DNA of 64,000 bases, from the NCBI GenBank assembly GCA_030522415.1, contig CM060107.1, forward strand, positions 24,060,571 through 24,124,570, written 5' to 3'. Positions 1 through 11,205 of this stretch are shown piece by piece. A program made the position numbers and the translations under genes. How positions within the stretch are numbered: position 1 is the first letter of the stretch; every line of letters starts with the position of its first letter. The DNA is from Channallabes apus (lineage: Eukaryota > Chordata > Actinopteri > Siluriformes > Clariidae). Under the pieces are notes generated by a model. It did not search any database. It worked only from the letters and a program-made list of their open reading frames with translations, and was not told the origin of the DNA.

Positions 1-295
1 AGTATTGTAGCCACTAATTTATCACTTAATATCGCTGCCCTGAGGAAATACACAACACCGTGGTTCTTCAATTTCTGATGATTCTTCTTACTATCCTTAT
101 TACAATTCAACATCATCAGTCCACCAGTCGAACTGTTCAAATTCATGGTAATATATAAAACAAACAAATTATCACTCACTTTCGAAATTAAATATAAATG
201 TGCATGATGAAACAAACATGAAAAAAAACATCTCACCGGCTGCACACACCCAAGATGGAATAACAGTATAGGGAATGTAGATGCGGTCAGGTTTT

Positions 296-390
296 CCATG
301 CTTTAGCAAACTGCTCAGGAATGTCATCATCCCAGGCTAGTTTTTCTTTACATAACTGCTGCATTAAGATTTTAGCTGGCAGTATGGCAG
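296..390 (-). pseudogene. BEL/Pao fragment downstream of RT
   Basis: A short open stretch reads PAKILMQQLCKEKLAWDDD, the pattern found in BEL/Pao polyproteins between the RT and the integrase (the Pao peptidase region). It ends in a stop near 297. It is separated from the RT piece by only about 20 bp instead of several hundred, showing a second internal deletion. The rest of the left edge (1-295) is AT-rich and I recognise nothing in it. Confidence 0.6.
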
Positions 391-409
391 GTGAGAGAAA
401 GCACTACTT

Positions 410-904
410 CTAAAGTAGGGCACGGCTATTGCTTGCCCATTTAGTGAGGTTAAACCGTCCGCTTGCACAGAGACTTGTGAGATCGTTGTATAGGGCGACT
501 GCTTGGTCATGACTCGAAACAGATTTCAGGCAGTCGTCTACATAAAGGTTTTTAAGTACTGTATTGACTGGCACAGCAGGTGCATTGCTGTGGTTTTCTT
601 CTGCTGTCTTTCTGAGGGCGAAGTTAGCAACACTAGGCGACGATTTTGCACCGAACAGATGAACTACCATTTTATATTCAACTAAATCTTGGTTCACATC
701 TCCATTCGGCCACCATAGGAAGCGCAGCAGATCTGTGTCCTTCTCGGGGACTTTCACGTGATAGTACATGGCTTCTACTATTGTGTCCTTTTTCTTGGAC
801 TTTATTTTAATGGGTACAATGGGGAGAATGCAATTATCTCCAGCCCCAGTGAGCGCTTTTGATTTGTGACTCACTGCAAGTGGTGTATTTTTTTTTTGTG
901 TCAC
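410..904 (-). pseudogene. BEL/Pao protease-RT remnant with internal deletion
   Basis: The frame starts with the segment just before the BEL protease (ILPIVPIKIKSKKKDTIVE) and at about position 772 jumps straight into mid-RT, reading LRFLWWPNGD, LFGAKSSPSVANFALRK and the catalytic YVDD. The protease active site and the RT fingers that should lie between are absent. The reading frame survives the joint. The RT ends abruptly after KWASNS near 410. The catalytic core is therefore incomplete and cannot act. The family assignment rests on these motifs and is firm; the exact break point is an estimate. Confidence 0.8.
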
Positions 905-1966
905 CTTCAGTTTCGTTTTTGTTGGCGCTTGTAACTAACTGCGCCGTGGCTTGCGCTGCTCTGTGTAGCATGCGAGGATGTGGCTTTGAGCACAATGAAC
1001 ATGTTAATTTTCTGGCACAGTCTTTCCATGAATGACCCTTTCTTAAACATCCGAAACAGAATCCATTCTTTTTTATGAATTCTACTTTGTCTTTGTGTGT
1101 CTGATCGTTGAATTTTACGCACTCGTCTAAGATATGGCCCTTTTTACAATATGCGCACAGCTTAGTGAAAGCGCTAACAGCTAATGTACCAGCATTCTTC
1201 ATTCTAATCGAGTCTGTGTGAATTTTACAAACCTGTCTGACCTCGGTTGCAAAGCTGACCCTGGCTTTTCTTTGGCCCTTTTGTTTGGGCCCTTGAAGGG
1301 ATGTGTGAATGGGTTTTCTGTCGCTGGTCCAGGTCAGCGAAGGATGGGTCGGAGTACAGTTTGGCTTGTTGATTGATGACGTACACCAGCTGGGCGAACT
1401 TGGCTCTTGTTCCGTGGAGCTCGTAGTGCTGGTGTGAGCGAAGCTTCCACCTGTCGAGTTCATTGCGTTCCAAGTCTGTAGAGTGCGCGCTGCTTAGGTG
1501 CACGTTGCTCGATTCAGTGACTGCGCACTCGTTCGCAGGCTGCGCTCGGCTGTTGCATGTTGAGTTGGAAAGGTGAGAGTGCGCGCTGCTCGGACGCGCG
1601 CTGCTCGGACGCGCGCTGCTCGATTCAATGAGTGCACTCTTTCTCTTGGGCGATCGGCTGTTGTATTTGCGATCTTGACGTTGAAGCACTCTTAATTTGG
1701 CATCGTGCATAGCCAGCGCCGTTTTTAATTTCCAGCCTTTCCCTTTTTGTCTTTAATTGTGCCTTTAGTTGTGCTTCCTCCATTTCTAACTCGAGACGTT
1801 CGTCCAAGGTTGCTGCTTTTGCCAGCAGAGCGGCTCTGCTAGATTCTTCTTTCTTTAGTCGGGCTAAGGATGATGTAGAAGTTACAGACCTTTTGGATGC
1901 TGCCGATAGGCTCTCCAGCCAAGTGCTGGGAGCGTCGTCCTCGTTGTTCGGCATGGTGAGGTTCAA
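905..1966 (-). pseudogene. BEL/Pao gag, frame-broken
   Basis: Reading must move through three frames, roughly 1966-1625, 1710-1225 and 1463-905, so no single protein is encoded. The first piece has a charged Glu/Lys/Leu segment likely to form a coiled coil, as in BEL gag N-termini. The middle piece contains repeated ARPSSARPSSA-type Ser/Ala runs that follow a local tandem repeat near 1585-1620. The last piece has three cysteine knuckles in a row: CAYCKKGHILDEC, CFGCLRKGHSWKDC and CSLCSKPHPRMLH. Family gag proteins bind the element RNA and form particles. No intact start-to-stop frame remains. Confidence 0.75.
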
Positions 1967-2044
1967 GGCGCGCTATTCTCTTTTACTTTCCCTTTCAGCG
2001 TTCACTTGTTTTCGTTCAAACAGCGGAAAGCTTTTAAGATTTTA

Positions 2045-2703
2045 TAGATGCGGACATATTATTTCACTAGTTTTGACGCGTAGCTTTGGTTTAAAGTTTC
2101 ACTCACACAACAGAAGTCCGATCTCTTTGTCTCTTGTAGTTTTTGTCAGCATCAAAGAATCAACACTTCATACAGTCATCTTGAGTAAATCCACTGTGGT
2201 TACAGACACCAGTTGCTGCATCTTGCAAATCTCTGACTTTTACAACAACCTATTTGCTGTATCTTATAAATTACAGTCTTAGCTTATGTATATAACAACA
2301 CTCTTGTTGTATATACCTACTTACAGGAGCTTACGGTTACAACAACCTAGTTGTTGTATCTTACATTCTTAGCTTACATATATAACAACACTCTTGTTGT
2401 ATATATCTACTTACGGGAGCTTACGGTCAAAAGCTTGTTTCGGTAGCCTTCCGCATCTAAACTGACTTTTCTATCATGCAGTAGTCATACAAATACATGT
2501 CATAGTGGAATGACATCACAGACCAACTTACGATTGTCAAAATGCATGGTTAACTAACAAATTTAAAGCTTATGGCTTATGTAATAAACTTAATGCTTAC
2601 TTCTTAACTAATGAATAGAATAAGGTAGAATAAATGAAATAACAACAAATAAGATAAACAAACACAACAACAAATTCATAACGAGTATGATATGGCTCTT
2701 ACA
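2045..2703 (-). repeat. BEL/Pao 5' LTR
   Basis: On the minus strand the block starts TGTAAGAGCCATATC and ends CCGCATCTA. The borders come from comparison with a solo LTR of the same family at 60257-60900, which is similar along its whole length and is flanked by a 5 bp target duplication. The block is about 659 bp. Its middle carries two tandem copies of a roughly 80 bp unit built around the inverted motif ACAACACTCTTGTTGT (around 2290-2420), where the solo copy is less regular. Gag starts about 80 bp downstream. Confidence 0.75.
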
Positions 2704-3509
2704 GGCAATATATCATCACATTAGAAAATGCTTTCACTCTATACAGAAAGTGCTGTATAAATTGCTTCATGTGACTTCTTGGCAGAAATTGCAATGTGTC
2801 CATGTATAACATCAAACCTATCATAGTTCCAATTTATTAAATACAAAGTAAACCAGTATTTTTTAAAATAAAACATATAATGTGTAAACAAAACATAATA
2901 TTTCAATATACATAATTAATAATATAAATAATATTTATGTCAGTTAAACCTAAAGTGACTTACACCTTTTGCTTTTTGACTCACATCCAATAACCAAGAA
3001 CTCAGACACGGCCCGTTGACATGTACTATCCTGTGCATCATTACACCCGGTCCAGAGGAAGCAGCATTTAAATAGTTTCATTGGAGGATTTATATGAACT
3101 TTTTTTTGTAAGCACAGATGTGGCCAGTAAGAATACACATATCGAGGAAAGGAATCTCATGAGCTGCTGCAGCAGTGCGCGGCCAGCTGTGAAGTTCTAA
3201 GGCACATGACATACATTACCTATCGTGTTTTAATCTCAAGTCAGCTGGTCAGCACAGGTTTTTGGGACCAAACATGATATGCTGCCTGCTGCCTTCCTGG
3301 GTTTTCCAGTTTTCTTGGATTTTTGCTGGGTTTTCGCTATCATAAGCTCCTAGAGTCACTCACTTAGAACTGTGACTCTAGTTTCCTTTTGTAGCACAGC
3401 TTTGCCTCCTTCACCACTCTCCACGTTTAAGTTGAAAACTCAAACATTTCTCACTTAAGATGTAAAGATAATTGTTAAATTATCTAATTACATGGGCTAT
3501 TTTGCTGAA
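2704..3509. other. AT-rich stretch, nothing recognised
   Basis: Short frames only, the longest 62 codons with no motif. No tRNA, repeat border or coding pattern was recognised. It may be ordinary intergenic DNA flanking the BEL relic on one side and the split SINE on the other. Confidence 0.5.
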
Positions 3510-3521
3510 TGGCTTAATTGT

Positions 3522-3731
3522 GATGGTACGGTGTTGTAGTGGTTAGCACTGTCGCCTTGCACCTTAAGGATCCGGGTTCGATTCCTGGCCAGGCTCGGTT
3601 CCCGTCTCTATGTGCATGGAGTTTTTATGTTCTCCCTATTCTTGATGGGTTTCCTCGCACTGTCCAAAGACATGCAGATTAGGCTAATTTGAGTTCCCAA
3701 ATTGCCTGTAGTATATGAATGAGTGTGTGTA
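3522..3731 (+). mobile_element. tRNA-headed fish SINE, 5' part
   Basis: The head has A-box-like (GTTGTAGTGGTTAGC) and B-box (GGGTTCGATTCC) motifs, followed by the body common in teleost SINEs (GGAGTTTTTATGTTCTCCC, TGGGTTTCCTCGC, AAAGACATGCAG). It breaks off at TGTGTGTA where copy 1 of the TA element begins. The 3' part lies at 13603-13731. The direct repeat TGGCTTAATTGT stands before the head (3510-3521) and after the tail (13732-13743), which proves that both parts are one insertion. Confidence 0.88.
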
Positions 3732-4169
3732 CAGTGGTTACTCAATCGGGATAACCATTCCGCCGCGCACACCGCCGTTTAAAGGCAACAGCGGCCAAAA
3801 TAAATCAGTTGCATTTCAAAGTCATTCGTAAAATGGCCGCCAGGTGGCGCATAGTGACATTTTCACTCATCGCCGTAAATACAACAGTGATGGTAATTTC
3901 CACGACAAACATGAAAAATCTGAACCAGAGCTATTGATGTGTACTGTACAATAATGAGTAAAACATTTTTTTAGTAGATTTATTAACTGAAATAAATGAC
4001 CATATTTTTCAAGAATTTTCAAGCCCCACTCATCAAACAAAATTATAACGAAATCGGCCAAGTTTACTATTTATTTAAATATAAATTTCTAAACCAATAA
4101 GATAAAATAACACCAAGTTATTATTATAACAGGCTTACTTCGTCACTTATCTAGAGCTTGCTTTCAAAG

Positions 4170-4300
4170 ACTGCGATGGATTGGCACCCTGTCCAGGGTG
4201 TACCCTGCCTTGTGCCCGAAGCCTCCTGGGATAGGCTCCAGGTCCCCCGCGACCCTGAATAGAGGATAAAGCGGTACAGAAGATGAATGAATGAATGAAT
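4170..4300 (+). mobile_element. 5'-truncated SINE fragment
   Basis: It contains only the 3' half of the same SINE family (GGATTGGCACCCTGTCC to GATAAAGCGGTACAG) and ends in TGAA repeats. It is flanked by a perfect 10 bp duplication, GCTTTCAAAG, at 4160-4169 and 4301-4310. The empty version of the site is present in the opposite arm of the same element (around 13145-13165), where the sequence runs through without interruption. Confidence 0.9.
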
Positions 4301-4354
4301 GCTTTCAAAGAAGTCGAGTGGCTTATTAACGTCTCTGGGGTGCATTGTCTCTAA

Positions 4355-4427
4355 GTGCCCGCTTGGTGTAGCGGTTAGAACGCTCGGCCAGAGATCTACA
4401 GAGCGCCGGTTTGAATCCCGAATGATG
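4355..4427 (+). repeat. tRNA-like module a, left arm of copy 1
   Basis: It contains a perfect A box (TGGTGTAGCGG) and, about 30 bp later, a slightly damaged B box (GGTTTGAATCC). The inverted counterpart in the right arm at 13029-13103 has the perfect B box GGTTCGAATCC. A 24 bp lead-in, TCTGGGGTGCATTGTCTCTAAG, precedes it and also precedes module b. Acceptor and T-stem pairs are poor, so it is not a working tRNA gene but may keep a polymerase III promoter. Confidence 0.7.
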
Positions 4428-4610
4428 ATGTTTTAAAATTGTTTTATTTTAAAACTAAATAAAATGTTTAGATCAACATCTATAAAAATAGCAATGTATT
4501 GTGTATAGAGTGATAAAAAAACTATCTAATGCATTTTATGATAAGGAAAATCTGTAAAGAACAGTATGGAGGAATGGGTGCTATTTACAGTCTGGGGTGC
4601 GTTGTCTCTA

Positions 4611-4685
4611 AGTGTCTGAGTGGTGCAGCGGGTAAGTCCGTGCCGTTTCACGCGGGGGGACCTGGGTTCGATCCCTGCGTGATAC
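4611..4685 (+). repeat. tRNA-like module b, left arm of copy 1
   Basis: The A box is TGGTGCAGCGG and the B box is GGTTCGATCCC. Its anticodon-arm region (CCGTGCCGTTTCACGCGG) differs from module a, so the two modules come from different tRNA-like sources, yet both follow the lead-in TCTGGGGTGCGTTGTCTCTAAG. It is followed by an AT-rich palindromic tail. The inverted partner is at 12476-12552. Confidence 0.7.
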
Positions 4686-4824
4686 TGTTTTAAAATTTTT
4701 TATTTTAATTATAGCAAAATAAAACAAAATAAAATGTTTTATTTTGCTTCAGTATACTATAGGAAAAACAGCAAACTCGCACGCAACCAGTTTGTATTCT
4801 TTAAATTTAGGGGAGTGACGACTC

Positions 4825-4849
4825 TGTGTGTGTGTGTGTGTGTGTGTGT
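4825..4849 (+). repeat. GT microsatellite
   Basis: An uninterrupted TG dinucleotide tract. The same position of the inverted right arm has a CA tract near 12315-12333, and copy 2 has one near 24998-25014, so the tract is an old part of the element. Confidence 0.9.
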
Positions 4850-5989
4850 CATTATACTGATGAAAAGTGGTGGATTATTCAGTGAAACGAGGCTCAGCTG
4901 AAAGATGTTAGGCACATCAGTCACTTAACCCGAAATAAAAGGTATTTCTTTTCTATTTTGAAACCATAATATTGCATCTCTTTCCTAATCATATGGAGGA
5001 GTGCGCGGGCGCCGCCGACAAAGAGCGTGTTGTTGCAGGAGAGAGAGAGAGGTTGATTTTATGACAGCTGTTTACGGGAGTGTAGTCCAGTGCGGGAGAT
5101 GCATTGTGGGTAATGTGGTCCGGTGTGTGTGAAGTTGGATGCGAGATGAGCATCTGGTATATAGAGTCTGAGTTTTGTATTCTTTTCACTCGTTTTTAGT
5201 TTGATTTAATAGCAGGATCTACCCGAAAGTTTGTACTATAACCTGACAATATGCAGCAAAATAAAGAACGGACATCGACAAGTTTGTCCATCTCATCATT
5301 ACATGAATTAACGGGCTGTTACACTGCCGCAAGCAACATTAAAAACAAAGCGGAGAAGCTAACTGTGTTTGTTACTGCGCATGCGCATGTTTCGCTCCCT
5401 CTATATATCCCTCCATGCAGCGAAGTTGTTTGAGCAAATTAATAATTTCAATGAATGAAATGGATGAAGAAGAAAAGGTGGAGCTGAAAAGTACATGAAA
5501 ATAAGAAAAAGCTTTGGAGGTAAATGCAGTGAAATGCTTCAAATGAACAGATTCTGCCTTTTAAAAAGAGGAAGAAGAATACACTGGCTCATTAAAGTGG
5601 AGATTATTTTTTTTAAACCACATACTAGTATAGAAATATAACAAACAAAAATGTAAATAAAAAGTATCACTGAACATATATTGGGTCATATTTGTAAAAA
5701 AAAAAAAAAAAAGGAAAGAACAATAAGTTCATTATTCAAAGTGATTAAGATCAGTGTAAAGTTAGTGTGATTTTAAAAGTGCTTTAACACCACCTGGCAC
5801 AATCTGACTACATGTGCAGTGCCATGGAAAAGTACAGTATTTGCCCCTTCCTGATTTTTTTCTTTGCATATTTGTCACACTTGTATGGGTGGAATTTGAC
5901 CTAAACACTTTATGAGGAAAATACAAATTTGCCTTTTTGTTTTGAGATATCATGAACATTTGGCAGGGGGTATCATCGTGATGCAGTGT
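4850..5989. other. Inner part of left arm of copy 1, no gene seen
   Basis: Non-coding. It contains a block (about 5060-5130, around GGGAGATGCATTGTGGGTAA) that recurs inverted in copy 2 near 24895-24950. A stretch near 5625-5697 (CACTGAACATATATTGGG) recurs inverted near 11285-11340, marking the inner limit of the inverted arms. An A run is at 5697-5712. The duplicated TAA of the Harbinger follows at 5990. Confidence 0.6.
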
Positions 5990-6308
5990 AAGGCTACGTT
6001 TACACTGCCAGGTGAATGTGACCCAATTCCGATTTTTTGCTCATATGTGACACATATCGGATATGTTCTATGTCAGTGTAAACAGGAAAAAAACGCATGC
6101 ATTCCGATATTTTGAGATCGGTTTCAGGCCTCCTTCATATGTGGAAATAAATCGGATATAAATCAGATATGTGCTAATGTGATTGTAGTGTAAACAGACA
6201 GATCGGATTTTCTGAGGCATTCTGTTCTGTACGTCATTAAAACTGCGACTTCTTCGCGGTTTAATGGCGTAAGTTATTCTCCGGTGGAAGCGCGTGTGGA
6301 CAGGCAAC

Positions 6309-8654
6309 ATGGAAGAGGAAAATACGGGGCAGTGGTCGACGGCTGAAGTTATCTGCCTTCTCACCCTGTGGGGTGAAGAGTCAGTTCAAGATAAAATTAA
6401 AGGCTCGTACAGAAACAAATCTGTTTTTGAGGAAATTTCGGCTGCAATGATTGAACAAGGATACAAACGTTCCTGGCTCCAGTGTCAGCGAAAAATTAAG
6501 TCCCTTAAATCTAAGTACAAGGAGGTGAAAGATCACAATAATAAAAGCGGTAATGGGCGAATTACATTTCCATTCTATCAGCAAATCGACATCATTTTAG
6601 GCCAGTGTCACACCAAGAAACGTTCTGGACAGTTCCCGCGAAGAAGAACTTGTGAATGAGGAGGACACCGATATTCCTACAGGTAAGAACTTTACTCACA
6701 TTAATGTTTGCTAGCCTACGTGGTCGTTTACTCGCCAGAGGAGAAAAAGTTATGTAATTTACGCTATACAGCTGGAAAAAAAAGAGACCACTGCAAAATA
6801 ATCTTTGTTTTTTTTTCTTACAGTGCATATATTGGTGAGATTAACAATTTTGTTTAATTGTTTGTGAACTGCTGACTATTTCTCCTGAATTCAAAACTAT
6901 TGTTATTTAGAGTGCATTTTTAAAGGAAATGACATCATCACAATGCATGAAAATAACCCAAGATCATGCAGTATTTGCAGTGCTTTAATAACTCGAATAA
7001 AACAAAACACAAATAATTAGTAAACAAATTGTGTTAATGCTTATTTAGGCTAAATAACATATTAATAAATCAGAATTTGGTGGAATAATTCCTTTTTGCA
7101 ATTACAGCTTCCATGTGTTTTGGCATGCTCTCCACCAGTTTTTCACATTCCAGACATAGGTAACATTATACCAGAGCTGTATATAAAACATTAAAAAGAT
7201 AGCATTTCTGATTTGTGAATCATCCTATACCTATAAGCTCGGCTAAAATATGTCCGTTGAAAAGGCTTTGCCCATATTATACATCCAAAATTTAATTTGC
7301 TTTATTAATATATTTCCATTGTTTATATGCCCAAAACTGACCTTTTAAATAGCACAATTCTCTGATGTTGTAATTGTAATTTTTATGTATCAATAATGGA
7401 TTTGTTTTTATCCAGATGATCCTCATGATGCATCTCATGATTCTCATGATTCTCTTGAGACCTCACTCAGTGACTCAACTCCTTCAAGCGACAATAGGCC
7501 TACCCCATCCATCAAAGAAGCAGCTGGTTCATGCCAGGAGGGTGGTGGAACTGGTAGGGTTTTACCAATCACTGTGTGTCCACTTTACAAATAATTGTTT
7601 TTAGTGTTTAAATGGAAAAAGTAAATATGTAGTTGGTGTCATAAATAATTTCCATAATTTTCAATTTTCTGTTTATTAGTTAACACTATTTAACTATATT
7701 ATTTAACATATATACTAAACATGAACAAGACTTCTACAGCATTTTTTTCATCTTAATGATAATTTTAACATTTACTAATACAGTACATTAAAATCAAATG
7801 ACTGGTTTAACATTAGTTAATGCACTGTAATGCACTAACAAATAACTTTTTTTCAGTAACTAACCTTAACAAAGATAAATAAATACTGTAACAAATGGAT
7901 TGTTCGTTGTTAGTTCATGTTCATTAATAAATTAACTATTGTTAAAGTGTTATCAGCTTATTGAAAATGTTACCAGAAATTCAGTTTTGTTTTTTACAGG
8001 TTCTACTACAATACGGAGAAAACGGAAGAACAAGATGGAATCCACAATGGAGCTGTTTGTGCAGAAGATTGGCAGTACTCTCACCCAGATGGATGACACA
8101 GAGATTCAGCTCAAAATGCAGGCTGCCCAGCATGCCCACGAGTTACGCATGATGAATATGTTCACCCAGTTCCTCGCCAGCAGACCTCCTGTCCTAAGGT
8201 CATTCCCAGATCAACCTCCTTGGTTTGAACACACACGTCCTCCTCCCTTCTACCCAGATCAATCACACACTCCACCTATCTACAGTACGTAGATCAATCA
8301 CACACTCCACCTTTCTACCCAGATCATAGAAATGCTCATCACTTCAACCAAGATCACACTCGCCCTCCTCCCTTCCACCCAGATTATACCCACCCTGCAC
8401 CTTATCAGCCAGATCAAACACGCACAACAGTAACACCTCACCAAAGTGAAGCTACCAGCTTACATACCTGGTATGAAGGTTATGCTTCTACTCAGAGACA
8501 CATCCCTTCCTCTCACCATGATGTCCAACCTTCGACCTCTTCCCAGGGCCATACACACTCTGAGCCCATCGTTTCTACTCAGCCAAGGCCAGGCAGCCCC
8601 CAACAGTGTTCTGCCTTAGCACCCAGCCCTACACCCACAATTGATAGTGTTTAG
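6309..8654 (+). pseudogene. Harbinger Myb/trihelix-like DNA-binding protein, three exons, frameshifted
   Basis: Exon 1 (6309 to about 6682) encodes a helix-rich Myb/trihelix-like domain beginning MEEENTGQWS with tryptophans near residues 9, 21 and 56. Exon 2 (about 7416-7553) is rich in Asp/His/Ser. Exon 3 (8000-8654) has a Lys/Arg stretch, a helical segment around LRMMNMFTQFL and a long Pro/His tail with repeated YPDQSHTPP-type units. Introns have GT and AG ends. A 1-base shift near 6640 in exon 1 and another near 8285 in exon 3 break the frame. In working Harbingers this partner carries the transposase into the nucleus and binds the ends. The start ATG lies 316 bp inside the left end. Confidence 0.72.
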
Positions 8655-9112
8655 AAATAATAATCTAGCAGTTCAAGGCTAAGAACTCCTTTTAGTTTGT
8701 TTTCTCTACTGTTCATATTTGAAAAGGGATAGGCAAAACATGCATCCCATTTTGTTTTTATCAGTACTCAGGGAATTGAAGGTTCAGAATGGCCTTTTTG
8801 TTTTGTCATATGTAGCCACTGTTCATTTGAGCTGTCTCAGGTTAGAGGAATTTAGCTTTGTTTTGATCTCATGTGACCTGAATCCACTTGTAATTTTTAT
8901 TTTCAGACAGGTTTCTGATACAGTTTAAATAAATACATGTTCAGCAAGAATAAATGTGGTCTTGATTTTATTGGAACAAGATAACTTGGTAATTTGAGTG
9001 GGACTGTAAACCGCCACAGCAGTGTAAAAGTAAAAAAAATAGTAATTCAAAGGTATTCATACTATATTTATTTGAATTTGTACAGTATTCACACATTCTT
9101 GTATTGCCATAT

Positions 9113-10774
9113 TCAGCGCTGTGCAGCAAAATGTTGGGTCAGTGCCTCCCGAACTCTCAGTGGTTGAGTGTCCACAGGACCCACTGGGTCACCATCTTCA
9201 CCTGCGGCTTCAGGAGGGCCAGCTGCAGGGAGGTCTTCACCATATGTTTCATTGTGCTTCTCACATATATTGTGAAGAGTGCAACATGTAACAATAACTG
9301 TGGGGACCAAAGCTATGTCAACATCAAGTCGTTTGGCTAGACATCTCCATCTACCATTTAATCGACCAAATGCACATTCCACTGCCATTCTAGCCCTGCT
9401 TAACCTCTGGTTGAAGTAGCGCTGGTCTTCACTTAGGTTTCCTGTATCAGGGTAACCCTTCATGAGCCATGGTCGAAGTGGGTAGGCCGGATCTCCCAGC
9501 AGCATGATGGGGACCTGTGTGCCTTGGATATCATCTGTGATCTGTGTGGAAATATCAGAAAATGTGTAACTGCAGTCAATGTACAGATTAAAGGACATAT
9601 CATCAAGTATTTACAATTCAGGTTCATCATGTTTTAAGTATATTGCAGTACACATCATTTTGTATCAACAAAATTATAATAATATGGTATGTTTAGCATA
9701 CTGTATGATTGTAAATCTCAATAACAGAAAGTAACTCACATTGGGAAAAAGCACTCCTCTTTCTGCCTTGTCATAAATGTCTGAATTCCTGAGAACTCTG
9801 GAGTCATGAACACTTCCAGGCCATCCAACATTGATGTTTGTAAAACTATTGAGATGAGAAGGTTGTAACATAAATACTATGGTAATAAATGGGGGTGAGA
9901 TCTGATCAGTTACATTCTTCCACATATATTTTTTGTGAAATTTATACAGGTTTGATGACAGAATTAATCTATCGCTAGGATTAGATAATATACCTGGACA
10001 GGTTATGCTAAGGATGCAATGGAAGTTAGGATGCTGGTTAACAGATGAGAGTATATTTCAACATGGTGTGTAATTATTTTTAAAATGCTGTCCTTACGAA
10101 AATCGGTGGTCAACAACAGCTTGCAAAAGCACAGATTGCCATCCCTTTCGATTAAAGTAGTCCGTGTGGTCCTCAGATGGAGCGATGACTGGTATGTGGC
10201 TCCCATCGATAGCCCCAGCGCACTGAGGGAATCCCCAGCGGGTTTTGAAACCTCTAATGACATTCTGAAGCTCATCCAGCTGTGGAAGCTGGATGTACTC
10301 ATGCCACAGCTTGTCTCGCATGGCTTGACAGAACTCGCTGACGATCAGGCACACCGACGCGCTGCTTATCCCAAACAGATGCGCCAGTGTACGGTAGCCC
10401 GCACCTGTTGCAAGCCACCAGAGAGCAACCCCGACACGCATATGCAAAGGAATGGCCCGACGAAACGTTGTGTCGTCGTAGGAGAGGAATGTGGACAAAC
10501 GTTGACACAACATATCAAAGGTTGGCTTGCTCATGCTAAAATTTCGGACCCACTGCTCCTCGTTAAAGCCAGCCACAACATGCTCCCACCAGTCATGAGA
10601 TCTCTCTCGCACCCATACATTCCTCTGAATGGTCGAGGACACAATAAATGAAGCATGTGCACAGGCTGCAATGATGGCCCTTTTCCTCCTTCGCCGTTTC
10701 AAAACCATGGTGACATTTCGCGAACTTTGCATATATCGCAGAGCTAGCATCAAGCATATTTCGCCTTCGTCCAT
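9113..10774 (-). CDS. Harbinger DDE transposase (HARBI1-like), three exons
   Basis: Three exons can be assembled: 10774-10098, 9845-9740 and 9541-9113, with donors GTAAGG and GTGAGT and acceptors CAATAG and CACAG. The phases fit (2 leftover bases, then 0), giving about 403 residues, a usual length for the family. The three acidic catalytic positions are present: Asp in [10 protein letters not shown] (exon 1), Asp in GSVHDSRV (exon 2) and Glu in [12 protein letters not shown] (exon 3). The family GDPAYPL motif is also present. Upstream in exon 1 there is a helical segment with [17 protein letters not shown], typical of the N-terminal part. I chose the ATG at 10774 because the frame upstream runs into the terminal repeat. 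No stop or shift was seen. Confidence 0.83.
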
Positions 10775-11071
10775 CTTGGCTAGTGTGTAGCGCATGCGCG
10801 ATGTTTCAGATGGTATGGCAAGTGTAAACACGTGAATCGGATATGAGTCATAGTGGAAATAACGTGTAAACAGACGGTCAAAAAAATCAGATACAGGCAG
10901 CAAATCGGAATTAAGCATCGAGACCTGGCAGTGTAAACGTAGCCTAAGATCTACCACTCATCAGTGTAAACTGTAAGTGCAGCAGGTCAGTGATGATGAA
11001 CCAGTGCCTGCTGATGATGACCAACACGTCTCCCCTGATCTACCAGAGCCAAGTGAAAAGAATCACAATCA

Positions 11072-11205
11072 AACTGAACAGGTAAGCTGGAATAAAATTA
11101 GTAGCAGCATTACCTCCTGCTAGTAATTATTATGGTAGACAATATTAATTAAAAAGTAATGCTGCTACTGAATTTATTTCAGCTTAACTGTTCAGTTTTA
11201 TTGCC
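11072..11205. repeat. Imperfect palindrome in the core of copy 1
   Basis: The left limb reads CTGAACAGGTAAGCTGGAAT and continues AAAATTAGTAGCAGCATTA. The right limb is the inverse, TAATGCTGCTACTGAATTTA followed by TTTCAGCTTAACTGTTCAG. The limbs are about 45 bp each around an AT-rich loop. The same block, with loop changes, occurs in copy 2 at about 24390-24470, which supports common descent of the two cores. Confidence 0.75.

Larger units (their letters stand above)
1..2703 (-). mobile_element. BEL/Pao LTR retrotransposon, degenerate, left part outside the window
   Basis: The element reads leftwards from its 5' LTR. In order it shows an LTR, a coiled-coil gag with three cysteine knuckles, a few residues of the protease region, reverse transcriptase with a YVDD motif, and a short piece downstream of the RT. 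These features and the residue pattern around LFGAKSSPSVANFALRK are typical of BEL/Pao pol. The coding part is far too short for a whole element of 5 to 8 kb, and several frames are needed to read it, so it is an internally deleted relic. No integrase is seen before the window ends. A related solo LTR lies at 60257-60900. Confidence 0.85.
5993..10944. mobile_element. PIF/Harbinger transposon, complete
   Basis: It has 22 bp terminal inverted repeats, GGCTACGTTTACACTGCCAG and two further bases, identical at both ends by eye, and a TAA target duplication at 5990-5992 and 10945-10947 as expected for Harbinger. It is 4952 bp long. It carries two divergently organised genes converging on the middle: a Myb/trihelix-like DNA-binding protein on the plus strand (broken) and a DDE transposase on the minus strand (apparently whole). 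The subterminal regions carry repeated motifs such as TGTAAACAG and CGGATAT, likely transposase binding sites. Confidence 0.93.

Noticed and set aside
6381..6584. Small frames inside Harbinger exon 1 on the minus strand
   Set aside because: Shadow of the Myb-like exon with no start context or motif.
10085..10651. 188-codon plus-strand frame opposite the Harbinger transposase
   Set aside because: It lies entirely antisense to exon 1, whose catalytic motif and splice sites are clear.
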